This document shows positions 16,969 to 26,675 of a DNA stretch of 64,000 bases, piece by piece; position 1 is the first letter of the stretch, and each line of letters starts with the position of its first letter. Origin of the DNA: Nostoc sp. HK-01 (GTDB lineage Bacteria; Cyanobacteriota; Cyanobacteriia; Cyanobacteriales; Nostocaceae). The notes below the pieces were generated by a model that searched no databases, was not told where the DNA came from, and worked only from the letters and a program-made list of their open reading frames with translations. The position numbers and the translations under genes were made by a program. The stretch covers positions 4,963,501 through 5,027,500 of the forward strand of contig AP018318.1 in the NCBI GenBank assembly GCA_003990705.1, in the 5' to 3' direction.

Positions 16969-19572
16969 GTGGCTGTTGCAGTTGAAAAATTAATTACACC
17001 GGATATTTTAAAACCCGCGCGTTACCTTGGTAACGAACGCCTAGCAGTACATAAGCCTTGGAATAAGGCAGTAATCAGGTGGGTGTTGACCTACCCAGAA
17101 GTATATGAAGTTGGCTCGTCTAATTTGGGGCATATCATTCTCTATAACATTTTGAATGCCCAACCGCGCCAATTATGCGATCGCGCTTACCTCCCAGGTA
17201 CAGACTTGGCAGCCAAGCTTAGGGAAACAAACACGCCCTTGTTTGCTGTAGAGTCAAAGCGATCGCTAAAAGAATTTGATATCTTAGGTTTTAGTCTCAG
17301 TTACGAATTAGGTGCGACCAACATCTTAGAAATGTTGGATTTAGCAGGAATTCCCCTGACATGGCAAGAAAGAGCAACAGAGAATTATCCGCTAATTTTC
17401 GCTGGGGGACAAACAGCAACCTCAAACCCTGAACCCTATGCTGACTTTTTCGACTTCTTCGCTTTAGGTGATGGCGAGGAACTCTTACCAGAAATCGGCT
17501 TGGTATTAGAAGAAGGAAAAAACGCTGGATTAAGTCGCCGAGATATACTCCTCGACTTGGCACAGGTACCAGGGGTATACGTCCCACAGTTTTATGAAAT
17601 GGCCGCAGATGGTTCAGTCCATCCCAACCATCCAGATGTACCAAAACGTATTCTCAGGCGAGTCGCAACTCCCATACCCGCTTATTCCATTGGGCTGGTT
17701 CCCTACGTAGAAACAGTACACGATCGCCTAATAATTGAAATTCGCCGTGGTTGTACCCGTGGGTGTCGCTTTTGTCAACCAGGTATGCTCACTCGACCGG
17801 CAAGGGATGTAGAACCAGAAAAAGTTGTAGAAGCCATCGAACAGGGAATGCGGGCGACTGGTTACAATGAATTTTCCCTACTATCTCTGAGTTGTTCCGA
17901 TTATTTAGCCCTACCAGCGGTAGGGATGGAAATCAAAAATCGGTTAAAAAATGAAAACATTTCCCTGACTTTACCCAGTCAGCGCGTAGATAGATTTGAT
18001 GAGAACATTGCCAACATCCTCGGTGGTACACGGCAAGGTGGATTAACATTTGCACCAGAAGCCGGCACCCAGCGGATGCGGGACATTGTTAACAAAGGTT
18101 TGACGAATGAAGAATTGCTGAGAGGTGTAAAAACAGCTTGGGAACAAGGCTGGGATAAAATCAAACTCTATTTTATGATTGGCTTGCCGGGTGAGACAGA
18201 TGCAGATGTTGTCGGCATTGCTGAAACGGTACGTTGGTTACAGCGAGAATGTCGGGGTCAGGGCAGAAGACCGCTAAACTTTAACCTGACAATTTCTAAC
18301 TTTACGCCCAAACCGCATACACCATTTCAATGGCATTCAGTCGCTACCGCTGAATTTAAACGCAAGCAAAGCCTACTACGGCAAGAATTCCGCCCGATTC
18401 GGGGAATCAAGGTGAATTTCACCGATGTCCGCATTTCGGCAATGGAAGACTTTGTGGGTAGAGGCGATCGCACTTTGGGCAAAGTTCTGCGTCGCGCCTG
18501 GGAACTAGGTGCAGGCATGGATTCTTGGTATGATAATTTAGATAAAGCCTTCACGGCTTGGGGTCAGGCGATCGCCGAAGCCGGACTAGACTGGAAATAC
18601 CGCCAAGTCGAAAACGGCGAATGGAATTTGTTTCATCCAGAAGAAAAAGATTCCTGTAATCACCACTCCCTGGATCTCCCCCTCCCTTGGGATCATATTG
18701 ATACTGGAATTGACAAAAAGTGGCTGCAAGAAGACTTACAACGCGCCTTAGAAGCAGCAATTGTCCCCGATTGCTCTTTTGAAGGTTGTTCGCATTGTGG
18801 TGTCTGCGGCACAGATTTTGGCCATAATATTGTGATTGAGCCACCTACTATCCCAGAATTTGCAGGTGAGTTTGTTCCCAACACCACCAAAGCCCAAAGA
18901 TTGCGTGTCTGGTTTGGGAAACAAGGTGATATGGCTTTATTAGGTCATCTGGATTTATTGCGCTTGTTTGACAGAGTTATCCGCCGAGCAAGTTTGCCAA
19001 TTGCCTTTACAGGTGGATTTCACCCCAACCCACGCATTATGATTGCCAGTGCTTTACCTTTAGGTGCTACTAGCAATGGTGAAATCGTGGATTTTGAGTT
19101 AACGACCCCTGTAGATATCCAGGCTTTCCAAGCTAAGTTAGCCCAGGAACTGCCGACTGATATACCTATATATGGCGTAGCAGAGATAGATTTTAAATCT
19201 CCCGCAGCTACCCAAATCTTAGCCGCAGCCGAGTACCAGATTACAGTAGCCATGCTGGATGCAGCCACACCTGCACAATGGCAAGATTGGATTGATGTCA
19301 TCTTAGCGAAGGACGAAATTAACGTAGAGCAAACAACCAAATCAGGCAAAACTCAAATAGTAAATCTGCGCGATCGCCTGTTTGAATTAGCATTAGTAAC
19401 CGTTAAAAATAGCACCGCTGAACCTACCTCGATTCTGCGTTATCTAGGTAGTTGTCGCAACGACGGTGTTTCCTTACGTCCTGAGCAAATCCTATCTATG
19501 CTGGCAGTAGTGGCAAACCGAGAATTTCAACTTCTGCAAATTCACCGCAATCAGTTAGTTTTAGGAGTATAA
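16969..19572 (+). CDS. Two-part B12-binding radical SAM protein (TIGR03960-like) with DUF2344 domain
   Basis: 867 residues. The N-terminal part (about 30-200) is B12-binding-like. The radical SAM core has cluster cysteines C262, C266 and C269 (RRGCTRGCRFCQPGM), followed by VDRFDENI, TFAPEAGTQRMRDIVNKG and YFMIGLPGETD. The C-terminal 220 residues, starting near LRVWFGKQGDMALLGHLDLL and GGFHPNPRI, form the DUF2344/TIGR03936 module that is a separate gene in many bacteria; here both are fused, as is usual in cyanobacteria. The substrate is unknown; rRNA or protein modification has been suggested for relatives, which I cannot verify. Start is GTG. The rne leader begins right after it. Confidence 0.88.
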   Translation: MAVAVEKLITPDILKPARYLGNERLAVHKPWNKAVIRWVLTYPEVYEVGSSNLGHIILYNILNAQPRQLCDRAYLPGTDLAAKLRETNTPLFAVESKRSLKEFDILGFSLSYELGATNILEMLDLAGIPLTWQERATENYPLIFAGGQTATSNPEPYADFFDFFALGDGEELLPEIGLVLEEGKNAGLSRRDILLDLAQVPGVYVPQFYEMAADGSVHPNHPDVPKRILRRVATPIPAYSIGLVPYVETVHDRLIIEIRRGCTRGCRFCQPGMLTRPARDVEPEKVVEAIEQGMRATGYNEFSLLSLSCSDYLALPAVGMEIKNRLKNENISLTLPSQRVDRFDENIANILGGTRQGGLTFAPEAGTQRMRDIVNKGLTNEELLRGVKTAWEQGWDKIKLYFMIGLPGETDADVVGIAETVRWLQRECRGQGRRPLNFNLTISNFTPKPHTPFQWHSVATAEFKRKQSLLRQEFRPIRGIKVNFTDVRISAMEDFVGRGDRTLGKVLRRAWELGAGMDSWYDNLDKAFTAWGQAIAEAGLDWKYRQVENGEWNLFHPEEKDSCNHHSLDLPLPWDHIDTGIDKKWLQEDLQRALEAAIVPDCSFEGCSHCGVCGTDFGHNIVIEPPTIPEFAGEFVPNTTKAQRLRVWFGKQGDMALLGHLDLLRLFDRVIRRASLPIAFTGGFHPNPRIMIASALPLGATSNGEIVDFELTTPVDIQAFQAKLAQELPTDIPIYGVAEIDFKSPAATQILAAAEYQITVAMLDAATPAQWQDWIDVILAKDEINVEQTTKSGKTQIVNLRDRLFELALVTVKNSTAEPTSILRYLGSCRNDGVSLRPEQILSMLAVVANREFQLLQIHRNQLVLGV

Positions 19573-20131
19573 TCCCTAAAGGGCAACTTGCTAGTAGTTG
19601 CCCTGATGTAGCACATCGTGGGAATTGATTTTTAGCAAGGTTGCGTTAGAATGAGGTGAAGAGAAATTTTCTGACGCTGCATTGAATTCACTAGTTCACT
19701 ACCCTTATACTCAGGGAGCGAAAGCAAAGATACTAGAGAGAAAATTCTAGGGTTTTATCCCAGATAAGCTGAAGCGGATTAAAAAGCAACCTCTCTTTAT
19801 AGCTACCTTGCGAACTAGTAACTTAACAGCAGGCTCCGTCGGCAACTCTTACTCTATATTTTTTTAAACAACTGCTAAATGCCTAAACCCTAGGTGGTGC
19901 GGGTATCGCATCAAAAATCAACCACGACGGTTGATTTATTTACTTAAAAAATATGCAGCCGTTCTGGAATAAACAGGCGTGTCAACGCAATTACTCAGAC
20001 ATTTGCTCTTTAACTTTGAAGCTCGGCTTCACAAATTTTATTATCAGCAGTACCCTTAGTAGCTGGTAGGGGCGAGGGACATAACAAACCTCCAGAACTA
20101 CACTCGTGCTGCCAATTTTTGAGGAAATTGA
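19573..20131 (+). promoter_or_regulatory. Long leader region of rne with a stem-loop
   Basis: About 560 bp separate the radical SAM gene from rne, with no ORF. A 9-bp stem AAATCAACC / GGTTGATTT with a 5-nt loop lies at 19915-19937, followed by U-rich sequence. Long 5' leaders through which RNase E limits its own mRNA are established in E. coli and have been reported for cyanobacteria. That this leader works the same way is inference from its length and position. A good ribosome site (GAGGAAATTGA) precedes the ATG. Confidence 0.5.
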
Positions 20132-22195
20132 ATGCCAAAACAAATTATCATCGCAGAGCAGCATCAAATTGCTGCCGTATTTTCGGAAGATCAAATACAA
20201 GAACTCGTTGTAGCCACAGGCCATCACCAAATTGGTGATATCTACTTAGGTGTAGTAGAAAACGTATTACCCGGAATTGACGCAGCTTTTGTAAATATTG
20301 GTGATCCAGAACGTAACGGCTTTATTCATGTCACAGACTTAGGCCCTTTGAAGCTAAAGCGGACAGCCGCCGCCATTACAGAACTATTAGCACCCCAGCA
20401 AAAAGTTCTGGTGCAAGTTATGAAAGAGCCAACCGGCACAAAAGGGCCGAGGCTAACAGGTAACATTACTTTACCTGGACGTTATGTAGTACTGATGCCT
20501 TATGGTCGGGGTGTAAATTTATCCCGCCGGATTAAAAGTGAAAATGAGCGCAATCGCCTGCGGGCGTTAGCAATTTTAATCAAACCGGCAGGGATGGGTT
20601 TGTTGGTACGAACAGAAGCCGAAGGCAAACCCGAAGAAGCCATTATGGAAGACTTGGAATTGCTGCAAAAACAATGGGAGGCAATTCAACAAGAAGCACA
20701 ATCGACCCGTGCGCCAGCACTACTGAACCGGGATGATGACTTTATCCAGCGGGTATTGCGAGATATGTACGGTGCAGATGTCAACCGAATTGTGGTCGAT
20801 TCCAGCACTGGACTGAAGCGGGTGAAACAGTACTTGCAGAACTGGAGTGGCGGACAGACACCACAAGGATTGTTAATTGATCATCACCGCGATCGCTCAC
20901 CCATATTAGAATACTTCCGCATCAATGCCGCTATTCGGGAAGCACTCAAACCAAGAGTAGATTTACCTTCTGGCGGCTACATCATTATTGAGCCAACAGA
21001 AGCCCTGACAGTAATTGATGTTAACTCTGGTTCCTTCACGCGATCGGCAACAGCCAGAGAAACAGTGTTGTGGACAAACTGCGAAGCCGCCACAGAAATT
21101 GCCCGCCAATTGCGACTGCGAAATATCGCCGGAGTCATTGTTGTAGACTTCATCGATATGGAATCACGGCGCGATCAACTGCACGTTCTAGAGCATTTCA
21201 ACAAAGCACTCAAAGCAGACAAAGCACGTCCTCAAATCGCTCAACTTACAGAACTTGGCTTAGTAGAATTGACTCGGAAGCGTCAAGGGCAAAATATATA
21301 CGAATTGTTTGGTGGAACTTGTCAAACCTGTGGTGGTTTAGGACATATAGTCCATTTACCAGGAGAAAACGAAAACCGCTTACCAACACCAGCAGAAGTG
21401 CCTGAGCGTTTCGTATCCTTGCCCCAAAGAGAACCTCGTTTGCCAGTAGCGCGGATCACAGAACCAAGAGAAAGCTTTGATAGCTTTGGTGACAATTTTG
21501 ATGCTGACACCGATTTAAGCTCCTTGAATTTAGTCAATCATCCCAGCTATCACGAATTGGGTGATAACAATAAGCGTGGTGGTCGCACTAACCGTCGTAG
21601 ACGCATTGGCATCAATGGCGCAAATGGTAAAGATGAAACAAGGCTGGCTCCTAATTCGTTAGGTTTTGAGAATGATACCGAGCTAGATCTGGATAATGAC
21701 GTTGACTTAAGCCCAACACCAGAAATTCCAGCACCTAGCTTAGGTAAATCAGGTTGGACAGAAAGAGTCGAACGCAATAAAGTCATCAAAACAGAACCAG
21801 TCAAACCAGTGGTTGAACCACCGGAGATTAGAACCGTAGAAATGACTTTAGAAGAACAAGATGTTTTTGCTTTGATGGGAATATCTCCCTTAGTGAAATT
21901 GGATAGGGAAGTCAAAAATCCCAAGTCGGTGATTATTAACGTTGTTCAGCCTGGACAAGGAGCAAGTACAGCCCCAGAAACGCCCTCCGCTACAATTATT
22001 ACCGAAACTCCCAATAAAGAAGTAAACATCTCACCGCCAGAAGAGTTAGAGCAACAATCTCCACCACCAGAAAAAGTTGAGTTAGATGGATTTGCTACTA
22101 ATGCTGAAGAATCTGAAGCAAATCTAACTGCCACAGGTAGCCGTCGCCGCCGTCGTCGTTCCTCTGCTGTAGATTCTAATTCTGAGGACAGTTAA
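20132..22195 (+). CDS. rne: Ribonuclease E/G
   Basis: 687 residues. An N-terminal S1 RNA-binding domain (about 35-120) is embedded in the RNase H-like/DNase I-like catalytic half. The metal-binding aspartates lie in LTVIDVNSG and VVDFIDM, and the zinc-link motif CQTCGG forms the tetramer contact. It makes the main endonucleolytic cuts in mRNA decay and rRNA processing. The C-terminal third is low-complexity, acidic and prolines-rich, ending GSRRRRRRSSAVDSNSEDS. The RRRRRRSSA part (671-679) is the cyanobacterial nonapeptide reported to bind polynucleotide phosphorylase. rnhB follows 8 bp downstream, probably as one transcript. Confidence 0.96.
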   Translation: MPKQIIIAEQHQIAAVFSEDQIQELVVATGHHQIGDIYLGVVENVLPGIDAAFVNIGDPERNGFIHVTDLGPLKLKRTAAAITELLAPQQKVLVQVMKEPTGTKGPRLTGNITLPGRYVVLMPYGRGVNLSRRIKSENERNRLRALAILIKPAGMGLLVRTEAEGKPEEAIMEDLELLQKQWEAIQQEAQSTRAPALLNRDDDFIQRVLRDMYGADVNRIVVDSSTGLKRVKQYLQNWSGGQTPQGLLIDHHRDRSPILEYFRINAAIREALKPRVDLPSGGYIIIEPTEALTVIDVNSGSFTRSATARETVLWTNCEAATEIARQLRLRNIAGVIVVDFIDMESRRDQLHVLEHFNKALKADKARPQIAQLTELGLVELTRKRQGQNIYELFGGTCQTCGGLGHIVHLPGENENRLPTPAEVPERFVSLPQREPRLPVARITEPRESFDSFGDNFDADTDLSSLNLVNHPSYHELGDNNKRGGRTNRRRRIGINGANGKDETRLAPNSLGFENDTELDLDNDVDLSPTPEIPAPSLGKSGWTERVERNKVIKTEPVKPVVEPPEIRTVEMTLEEQDVFALMGISPLVKLDREVKNPKSVIINVVQPGQGASTAPETPSATIITETPNKEVNISPPEELEQQSPPPEKVELDGFATNAEESEANLTATGSRRRRRRSSAVDSNSEDS

Positions 22196-22203
22196 TATCT
22201 CCT

Positions 22204-22869
22204 ATGGAGATAGAAATTAAACAAACTGCTGTTGTACCAGCAGGCTTGGCTGAACTCCCTTGGTTGGAGTTCACACCTGATTTATTCGGTATCCCAGGAT
22301 TAATTGCGGGTGTCGATGAAGTCGGGCGTGGTGCTTTATTTGGGCCTGTTGTTGCAGCAGCAGTCATCTTACCTGACAGCGCTTTTCCAGAACTCATCGC
22401 CTCTGGCATTAACGATAGTAAAAAGCTGTCTAGTTCTCGCAGAACTAAGTTAGCAGCACAGATTTGTCAGCTGGCAACAGACTGGAGAATCGGTTTTGCT
22501 GCAACTGCTGAAATTGATCAAATAAATATTTTGCAGGCGACACTGTTAGCCATGAAACGGGCTGTACTTAAATTGAAAGTACAGCCTGTAATATGCTTGG
22601 TTGACGGTAATCAAGCAATTAAAGATTTGCAAATACCACAACAAACAATAGTCAAAGGAGATGAGCGATCGCTCTGCATCGCAGCTGCTAGTATTGTGGC
22701 TAAAGTCTGGCGTGACGACTTGATACTGCGTTTAGCCGCAAAATATCCACAGTACGACTTAGCAAAAAATAAAGGATATGGTAGCCCCAAACATTTACAG
22801 GCGCTACGAGATTACGGCGCTTCATCTCTACATCGTAAATCTTTCAGCCCTTGCCAAATTCAGCAGTAA
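22204..22869 (+). CDS. rnhB: Ribonuclease HII
   Basis: 221 residues with the RNase HII active site: GVDEVGRGALFGPVVAAAVI gives the DE pair, the third acid is in CLVDGN and the fourth in IVAKVWRDD; NDSKKLSSSRR is the conserved basic loop. The enzyme removes RNA primers and misincorporated ribonucleotides from DNA. The gene begins 8 bp after the rne stop, the usual rne-rnhB pair of cyanobacteria. The first 30 residues precede the core and vary among relatives. Transcription probably stops at the stem-loop at 22965-22996. Confidence 0.94.
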   Translation: MEIEIKQTAVVPAGLAELPWLEFTPDLFGIPGLIAGVDEVGRGALFGPVVAAAVILPDSAFPELIASGINDSKKLSSSRRTKLAAQICQLATDWRIGFAATAEIDQINILQATLLAMKRAVLKLKVQPVICLVDGNQAIKDLQIPQQTIVKGDERSLCIAAASIVAKVWRDDLILRLAAKYPQYDLAKNKGYGSPKHLQALRDYGASSLHRKSFSPCQIQQ

Positions 22870-22964
22870 TTTGGGGTATTGTTTGGTCGGTGCGCTCAGG
22901 TTTTGGTGTGCTAATTTTTCTTTCACATAGATGTAGTGATAGCTAATTTTCCCAAACTTTAACC

Positions 22965-22996
22965 AATTAATGGCTATTTTAAAGTAGCCATTAATT
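22965..22996. terminator. Stem-loop between convergent rnhB and DUF1997 genes
   Basis: A 12-bp perfect stem, AATTAATGGCTA / TAGCCATTAATT, with an 8-nt loop and T-rich flanks. It lies between the ends of two convergent genes and could end both transcripts. Confidence 0.65.
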
Positions 22997-23019
22997 CTTC
23001 ATTTAATACTTAGATAAAA

Positions 23020-23607
23020 CTAATCTAAATTCAAAATTGGTAAGTCACCACTATTATCTTCTATTGCTTGCTCTGTCATTTGAGATGTCACCCAATGACG
23101 ATAATCTACTAGTAGCTGATGTAACAATCTTTGCTTAACAGTTAATAGCACACTTTTCAGCAAACCATTGCCAGTAGCTTCTAAAATTGGCTTTGGTGTA
23201 AAAGAAAGTGGTGGCGGGAGTTCTACTTGTACTTCTAAGTCGGCTTTTCCTTCCAGGCGAGTACCACTACTAGATTGATAGGGTGACAAATGACCTTGTA
23301 AATTGAGTGTAAAACGTTGGTTAATATATTCAAATCCGAGGATTTCACAACTTAGCGATCGCAAATAAATTATGCCATTTGATTCTGCCCACACCCTCAT
23401 GTCTACCGTCGGCTGAATGCTTAATGTCATAAATGATAGAGGACGCATTTTTAACCGAAATACTTCTTCGGAAAGTTGTTGAAAACGACTATTATCAACT
23501 AAAGCATTCACCAATCTTTGAGGCTGCCGCAAATAATGTTGAATAGGAATAGGCTGTTGCGGTACAGCAATTTTTACCGATTGAGAAGCAGTAAATCTGG
23601 TAGGCAT
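23020..23607 (-). CDS. DUF1997 family protein
   Basis: 195 residues. The body has long beta strands alternating with polar segments (VFRLKMRPLSFMTLSIQPTV, LRSLSCEILGFEYINQRFTL, GKADLEVQVELPPPLSFTPK) and a final helix near KQRLLHQLLVDYRHWV. This is the DUF1997 pattern, a family shared by cyanobacteria and plastids and related to lipid- or pigment-binding folds; no activity is established. ATG start. It faces rnhB across a stem-loop. Confidence 0.78.
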   Translation of the reverse strand: MPTRFTASQSVKIAVPQQPIPIQHYLRQPQRLVNALVDNSRFQQLSEEVFRLKMRPLSFMTLSIQPTVDMRVWAESNGIIYLRSLSCEILGFEYINQRFTLNLQGHLSPYQSSSGTRLEGKADLEVQVELPPPLSFTPKPILEATGNGLLKSVLLTVKQRLLHQLLVDYRHWVTSQMTEQAIEDNSGDLPILNLD

Positions 23608-24332
23608 GATTTGCAGACAGCAATTATTTAATACTTTTATATATTAATAAATTTAGTGTAGTTATTATTTTAATTAAATAAAAAAGTGAGGATAAGTCAT
23701 ACTTATGTTAAACCTCAAATCTGAATAATAGATTTACCCAATAATACGAATTTTTTAAAATTATTACTATTTATATAATTATAAATCAAATCACAGCTAT
23801 TTTATGAAAATACTTTTTTAAGTATAAATATCAAAAAAAGCAAAAATTATACCAGTGTTAAAACAGAAGATGATCATGAAGAGAAAAACGTCAATCTCTT
23901 GGCTCCGTTGTATCCATTCCCGCTATCGTTTACATTGGTTCTCTAGCCTTTCGTTCTAAGTTAGTAAGACAAAAGCTGCAATGATGGCACTTTCTCCCTA
24001 AGTTGTTTTCCTAGCTGGTAGAGATTCAGATAATCAAAGGTACACCCAATTTATGCAAGTATTACAAGATAAAATCGCTACTATACTGATGTCTCTAGAT
24101 TTATGGTTAATTGGATTCCATACAGTAGTAAATTAGGCATCCTAACATTGTTTTCGTACTACACAACCCAGTAAATGTGCTGGTGAATATAATTAAAAGC
24201 TGTATCATTATTCAATAGAAAACAAGAGTATGAAGTCAAATAAAGCAATTTAAATCAATATTTTGTTTCTTTAAGAGTGGATTTGCCTGCGGTATAGTCT
24301 ATGAATCTCACAGTAATTCCCATTTAAATTCT
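23608..24332. other. 725-bp AT-rich spacer upstream of pheA
   Basis: This is one of the longest gene-free stretches here. It is AT-rich near 23640-23860. A 27-codon ATG frame at 23878-23961 lacks a ribosome site, and the short open frames overlapping it show no recognisable product. It carries the promoters of the divergent DUF1997 gene and pheA. Nothing else is supportable. Confidence 0.45.
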
Positions 24333-25211
24333 ATGTCTTTATCTATTGCTCATCTAGGGCCACCAGGCACTTATGCAGAACAAGCAGCAGTTTTATATGT
24401 CAATTGGTTGAGCAAAACTACAGGAATTGCAGCTACTTTATGCCCATATCCCAGCATAGCTCAATCACTCCAAGCGGTGGCTACTAGAGAAACTGAGTTA
24501 GCGGTTGTACCAGTAGAAAATTCCATTGAAGGTAGTGTCACGATGACAATGGATGCACTGTGGCAATTGGACAGTTTGCGAATTCAATTGGCATTAGTGA
24601 TGCCTATTGTCCATACTTTAATTTCTTGCGCTCCCAGTTTAGATCACATTCAGAAGGTGTATTCTCACCCCCAGGCTTTAGCACAATGTCAAAATTGGTT
24701 AGGTAAAATCCTGCCAACTGTACAAATCATACCGAACAATTCCACAACAGAAGCCCTACAATTACTCCAACAAGATGTAACAGCAGCGGCGATCGCTTCT
24801 TCTAGAGCTGCCCAACTCTATAATTTGCCGATTCTTGCTCAAGGAATTAATGACTATCCAGAAAACTGTACTCGCTTTTGGGTAGTGAGTCAAAATCAGC
24901 CAACATCTGAATATCAGATAAATACATTAAATCCTACTCATAGCTCTCTAGCTTTTAGCGTCCCTGCAAACATTCCTGGTGCGTTAATCAAGCCTTTGCA
25001 AGTATTTGCTGAACTAGGCATTAATCTTAGCAGAATTGAATCTCGCCCTACCAAGCGATCGCTAGGAGAATATGTATTTTTTATCGACCTAGAGACAGAT
25101 ATTACAAAACCCAAAATGCAATCTGCTATAGCCGATTTAATGGGTTACATAGAAATTTTAAAAATTTTTGGTAGCTATGGGGTTTTATCTGTCAACGTTG
25201 TGGAAGCATAA
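24333..25211 (+). CDS. pheA: Prephenate dehydratase
   Basis: 292 residues. The catalytic prephenate dehydratase domain (about 4-185) begins IAHLGPPGTYAEQAAVLY and contains VPVENSIEGSVTMTMDALW and the active-site motif NCTRFWVVS. A C-terminal ACT domain (about 205-285) carries the phenylalanine-binding ESRP motif (SRIESRPTKR), so the enzyme is probably inhibited by phenylalanine. It converts prephenate to phenylpyruvate. No chorismate mutase domain is fused; a separate aroH lies at 55.4 kb. ATG start, no SD. Confidence 0.94.
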   Translation: MSLSIAHLGPPGTYAEQAAVLYVNWLSKTTGIAATLCPYPSIAQSLQAVATRETELAVVPVENSIEGSVTMTMDALWQLDSLRIQLALVMPIVHTLISCAPSLDHIQKVYSHPQALAQCQNWLGKILPTVQIIPNNSTTEALQLLQQDVTAAAIASSRAAQLYNLPILAQGINDYPENCTRFWVVSQNQPTSEYQINTLNPTHSSLAFSVPANIPGALIKPLQVFAELGINLSRIESRPTKRSLGEYVFFIDLETDITKPKMQSAIADLMGYIEILKIFGSYGVLSVNVVEA

Positions 25212-25352
25212 TCCCAGAACGAAAAACTTCATATCAAGTAAGTTTGTTTTTGCAGAGTTAGCGACTACTCATGCAAGAACACATAATAGTGAACTCACAG
25301 GGTAGAACGCCAAGAAACTTTAGACTCTGCATAATTTTTCATCGATCTTCGC

Positions 25353-26003
25353 TTAAGATTTCTGATTAAAAGTATCTTTTAGTACAGAACGAGCTGCTAA
25401 ATGATTACGAGTAGAAGTTAAAATTTCTGCTTCTCGTTCTAAGCGAGCAGCTGTATCTTGCATTTCTAGCAATGACTGTTGTTCAGCAGCCACACCATAA
25501 AGATTACTCGCTACCCAATAAGATAGCTCTATTGGCAAATCTGGTAATTCTTCTGGCAGTTCAATGTTTTGTTCTGTTAATTTGGCAGAGAGACGCACTA
25601 CATCTTTAAGCAGTTGTTCAACTTCTGCACCTAAAGGGCGTAAGTCTTTGGCTGGTGGTTCATCTTCTATCCACTGTACCAAACCGACGCGATAAGGCTT
25701 TTCCCGTACATACTCTAAGACCCGAAACCTTTGTTGTCCCAAAGTCAGCATTTTCATCCGGTCGTCTGGTAGGCGCTGGTAATGGATGATTTCTGCACAA
25801 CAGCCAACATTTGCAATCGTGCCTTTTACTGGATCGACCATTAGTACTCCAAACCTGCGATCGCTTTCCAAAATCGTATTCATCATGATTCGGTAGCGGA
25901 ATTCAAAGATATGTAATGGTAATGGTCTAGTAGGAAAAAGAACTACTTCGGGTAACGGGAACAGAGGTAGTTCACGAACAGCAATTCTAGAAGAAGATGT
26001 CAT
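25353..26003 (-). CDS. LON peptidase substrate-binding (LonN) domain protein
   Basis: 216 residues with the N-terminal Lon domain only: ELPLFPLPEVVLFPTRPLPL, HIFEFRYRIMMN and RRFGVLMVDP. No ATPase or protease domain follows, as is usual for cyanobacterial stand-alone members, whose role is unknown. The C-terminal part is helical. It lies downstream of the str operon, beyond the rpsJ terminator, a linkage conserved in Nostoc as far as I recall. Confidence 0.88.
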   Translation of the reverse strand: MTSSSRIAVRELPLFPLPEVVLFPTRPLPLHIFEFRYRIMMNTILESDRRFGVLMVDPVKGTIANVGCCAEIIHYQRLPDDRMKMLTLGQQRFRVLEYVREKPYRVGLVQWIEDEPPAKDLRPLGAEVEQLLKDVVRLSAKLTEQNIELPEELPDLPIELSYWVASNLYGVAAEQQSLLEMQDTAARLEREAEILTSTRNHLAARSVLKDTFNQKS

Positions 26004-26080
26004 TGTTACCTTATAATAAATTTAATTTTAAAAATTTATTGTTCTCTGCTTTCCCGTACTTTATTTACATTCTATCACTA

Positions 26081-26114
26081 AATAAAAAGCCCTGAGATCA
26101 ATTTTCTCAGGGCT
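26081..26114 (-). terminator. Terminator after rpsJ
   Basis: A 10-bp stem AGCCCTGAGA / TCTCAGGGCT with a 7-nt loop, followed on the minus strand by TTTTATT. It lies 68 bp after the rpsJ stop and marks the end of the str operon. Confidence 0.85.
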
Positions 26115-26181
26115 AGTTCCGTATTCGTACTATAGTCAATGGTCAATAATAATTTTTTTATAACTATTGACTCTTGACTGA

Positions 26182-26499
26182 TTACAACTTGACTTCAATA
26201 TCCACACCGGATGGCAAATCTAACTTCATTAACGCATCAATAGTTTTAGAGGAAGGCTGGTAGATATCAATAATGCGACGATGAGTACGGGTTTCAAAAT
26301 GTTCGCGCGAATCTTTGTCTACGTGAGGAGATCGCAACACGCAATAGATTTTCCGTTTTGTAGGTAAGGGAATTGGGCCTATGGCTGTAGCGTTAGTCCG
26401 GTTAGCTGTATCTACAATCTTCTCGCAAGATGTATCTAATAATCGACGGTCAAAAGCTTTTAAACGAATTCTAATCTTCTGCTGTTGTAGAGTTGCCAT
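26182..26499 (-). CDS. rpsJ: 30S ribosomal protein S10
   Basis: 105 residues: [20 protein letters not shown], then [20 protein letters not shown] and [20 protein letters not shown]. This is the full S10 sequence, part of the 30S head and (as NusE) of antitermination complexes. In cyanobacteria it follows tuf rather than heading the S10 operon, as here. It has its own spacer of 176 bp from tuf, with a stem-loop, so its level may be set separately. Confidence 0.97.
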   Translation of the reverse strand: MATLQQQKIRIRLKAFDRRLLDTSCEKIVDTANRTNATAIGPIPLPTKRKIYCVLRSPHVDKDSREHFETRTHRRIIDIYQPSSKTIDALMKLDLPSGVDIEVKL

Positions 26500-26620
26500 C
26501 TTTAATTTTCCAGGTTCTGATTTATTAGGAGAGTCGAGAGTGAGGAATTGAGAGTAGTTAATTTTGTGTTTTTTTACTCTCTATTTTTGATTCCTCATTT
26601 TTGCCAGTAATTTCAGATAA

Positions 26621-26654
26621 AAGAGCAGAGAGGCATCTTAGCATCTCTGCTCTT
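26621..26654 (-). terminator. Stem-loop between tuf and rpsJ, likely (partial) terminator
   Basis: An 11-bp stem AAGAGCAGAGA / TCTCTGCTCTT with a 12-nt loop, followed on the minus strand by TTTATC. It lies 22 bp after the tuf stop and would end or attenuate the str transcript before rpsJ. Confidence 0.75.
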
Positions 26655-26675
26655 AGTTATTCGGGTAAAAATGTA

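Noticed and set aside
23878-23961. 27-codon ATG frame in the pheA upstream spacer
   Set aside because: Short, no ribosome site, and no match to any small photosystem or cytochrome subunit I know.
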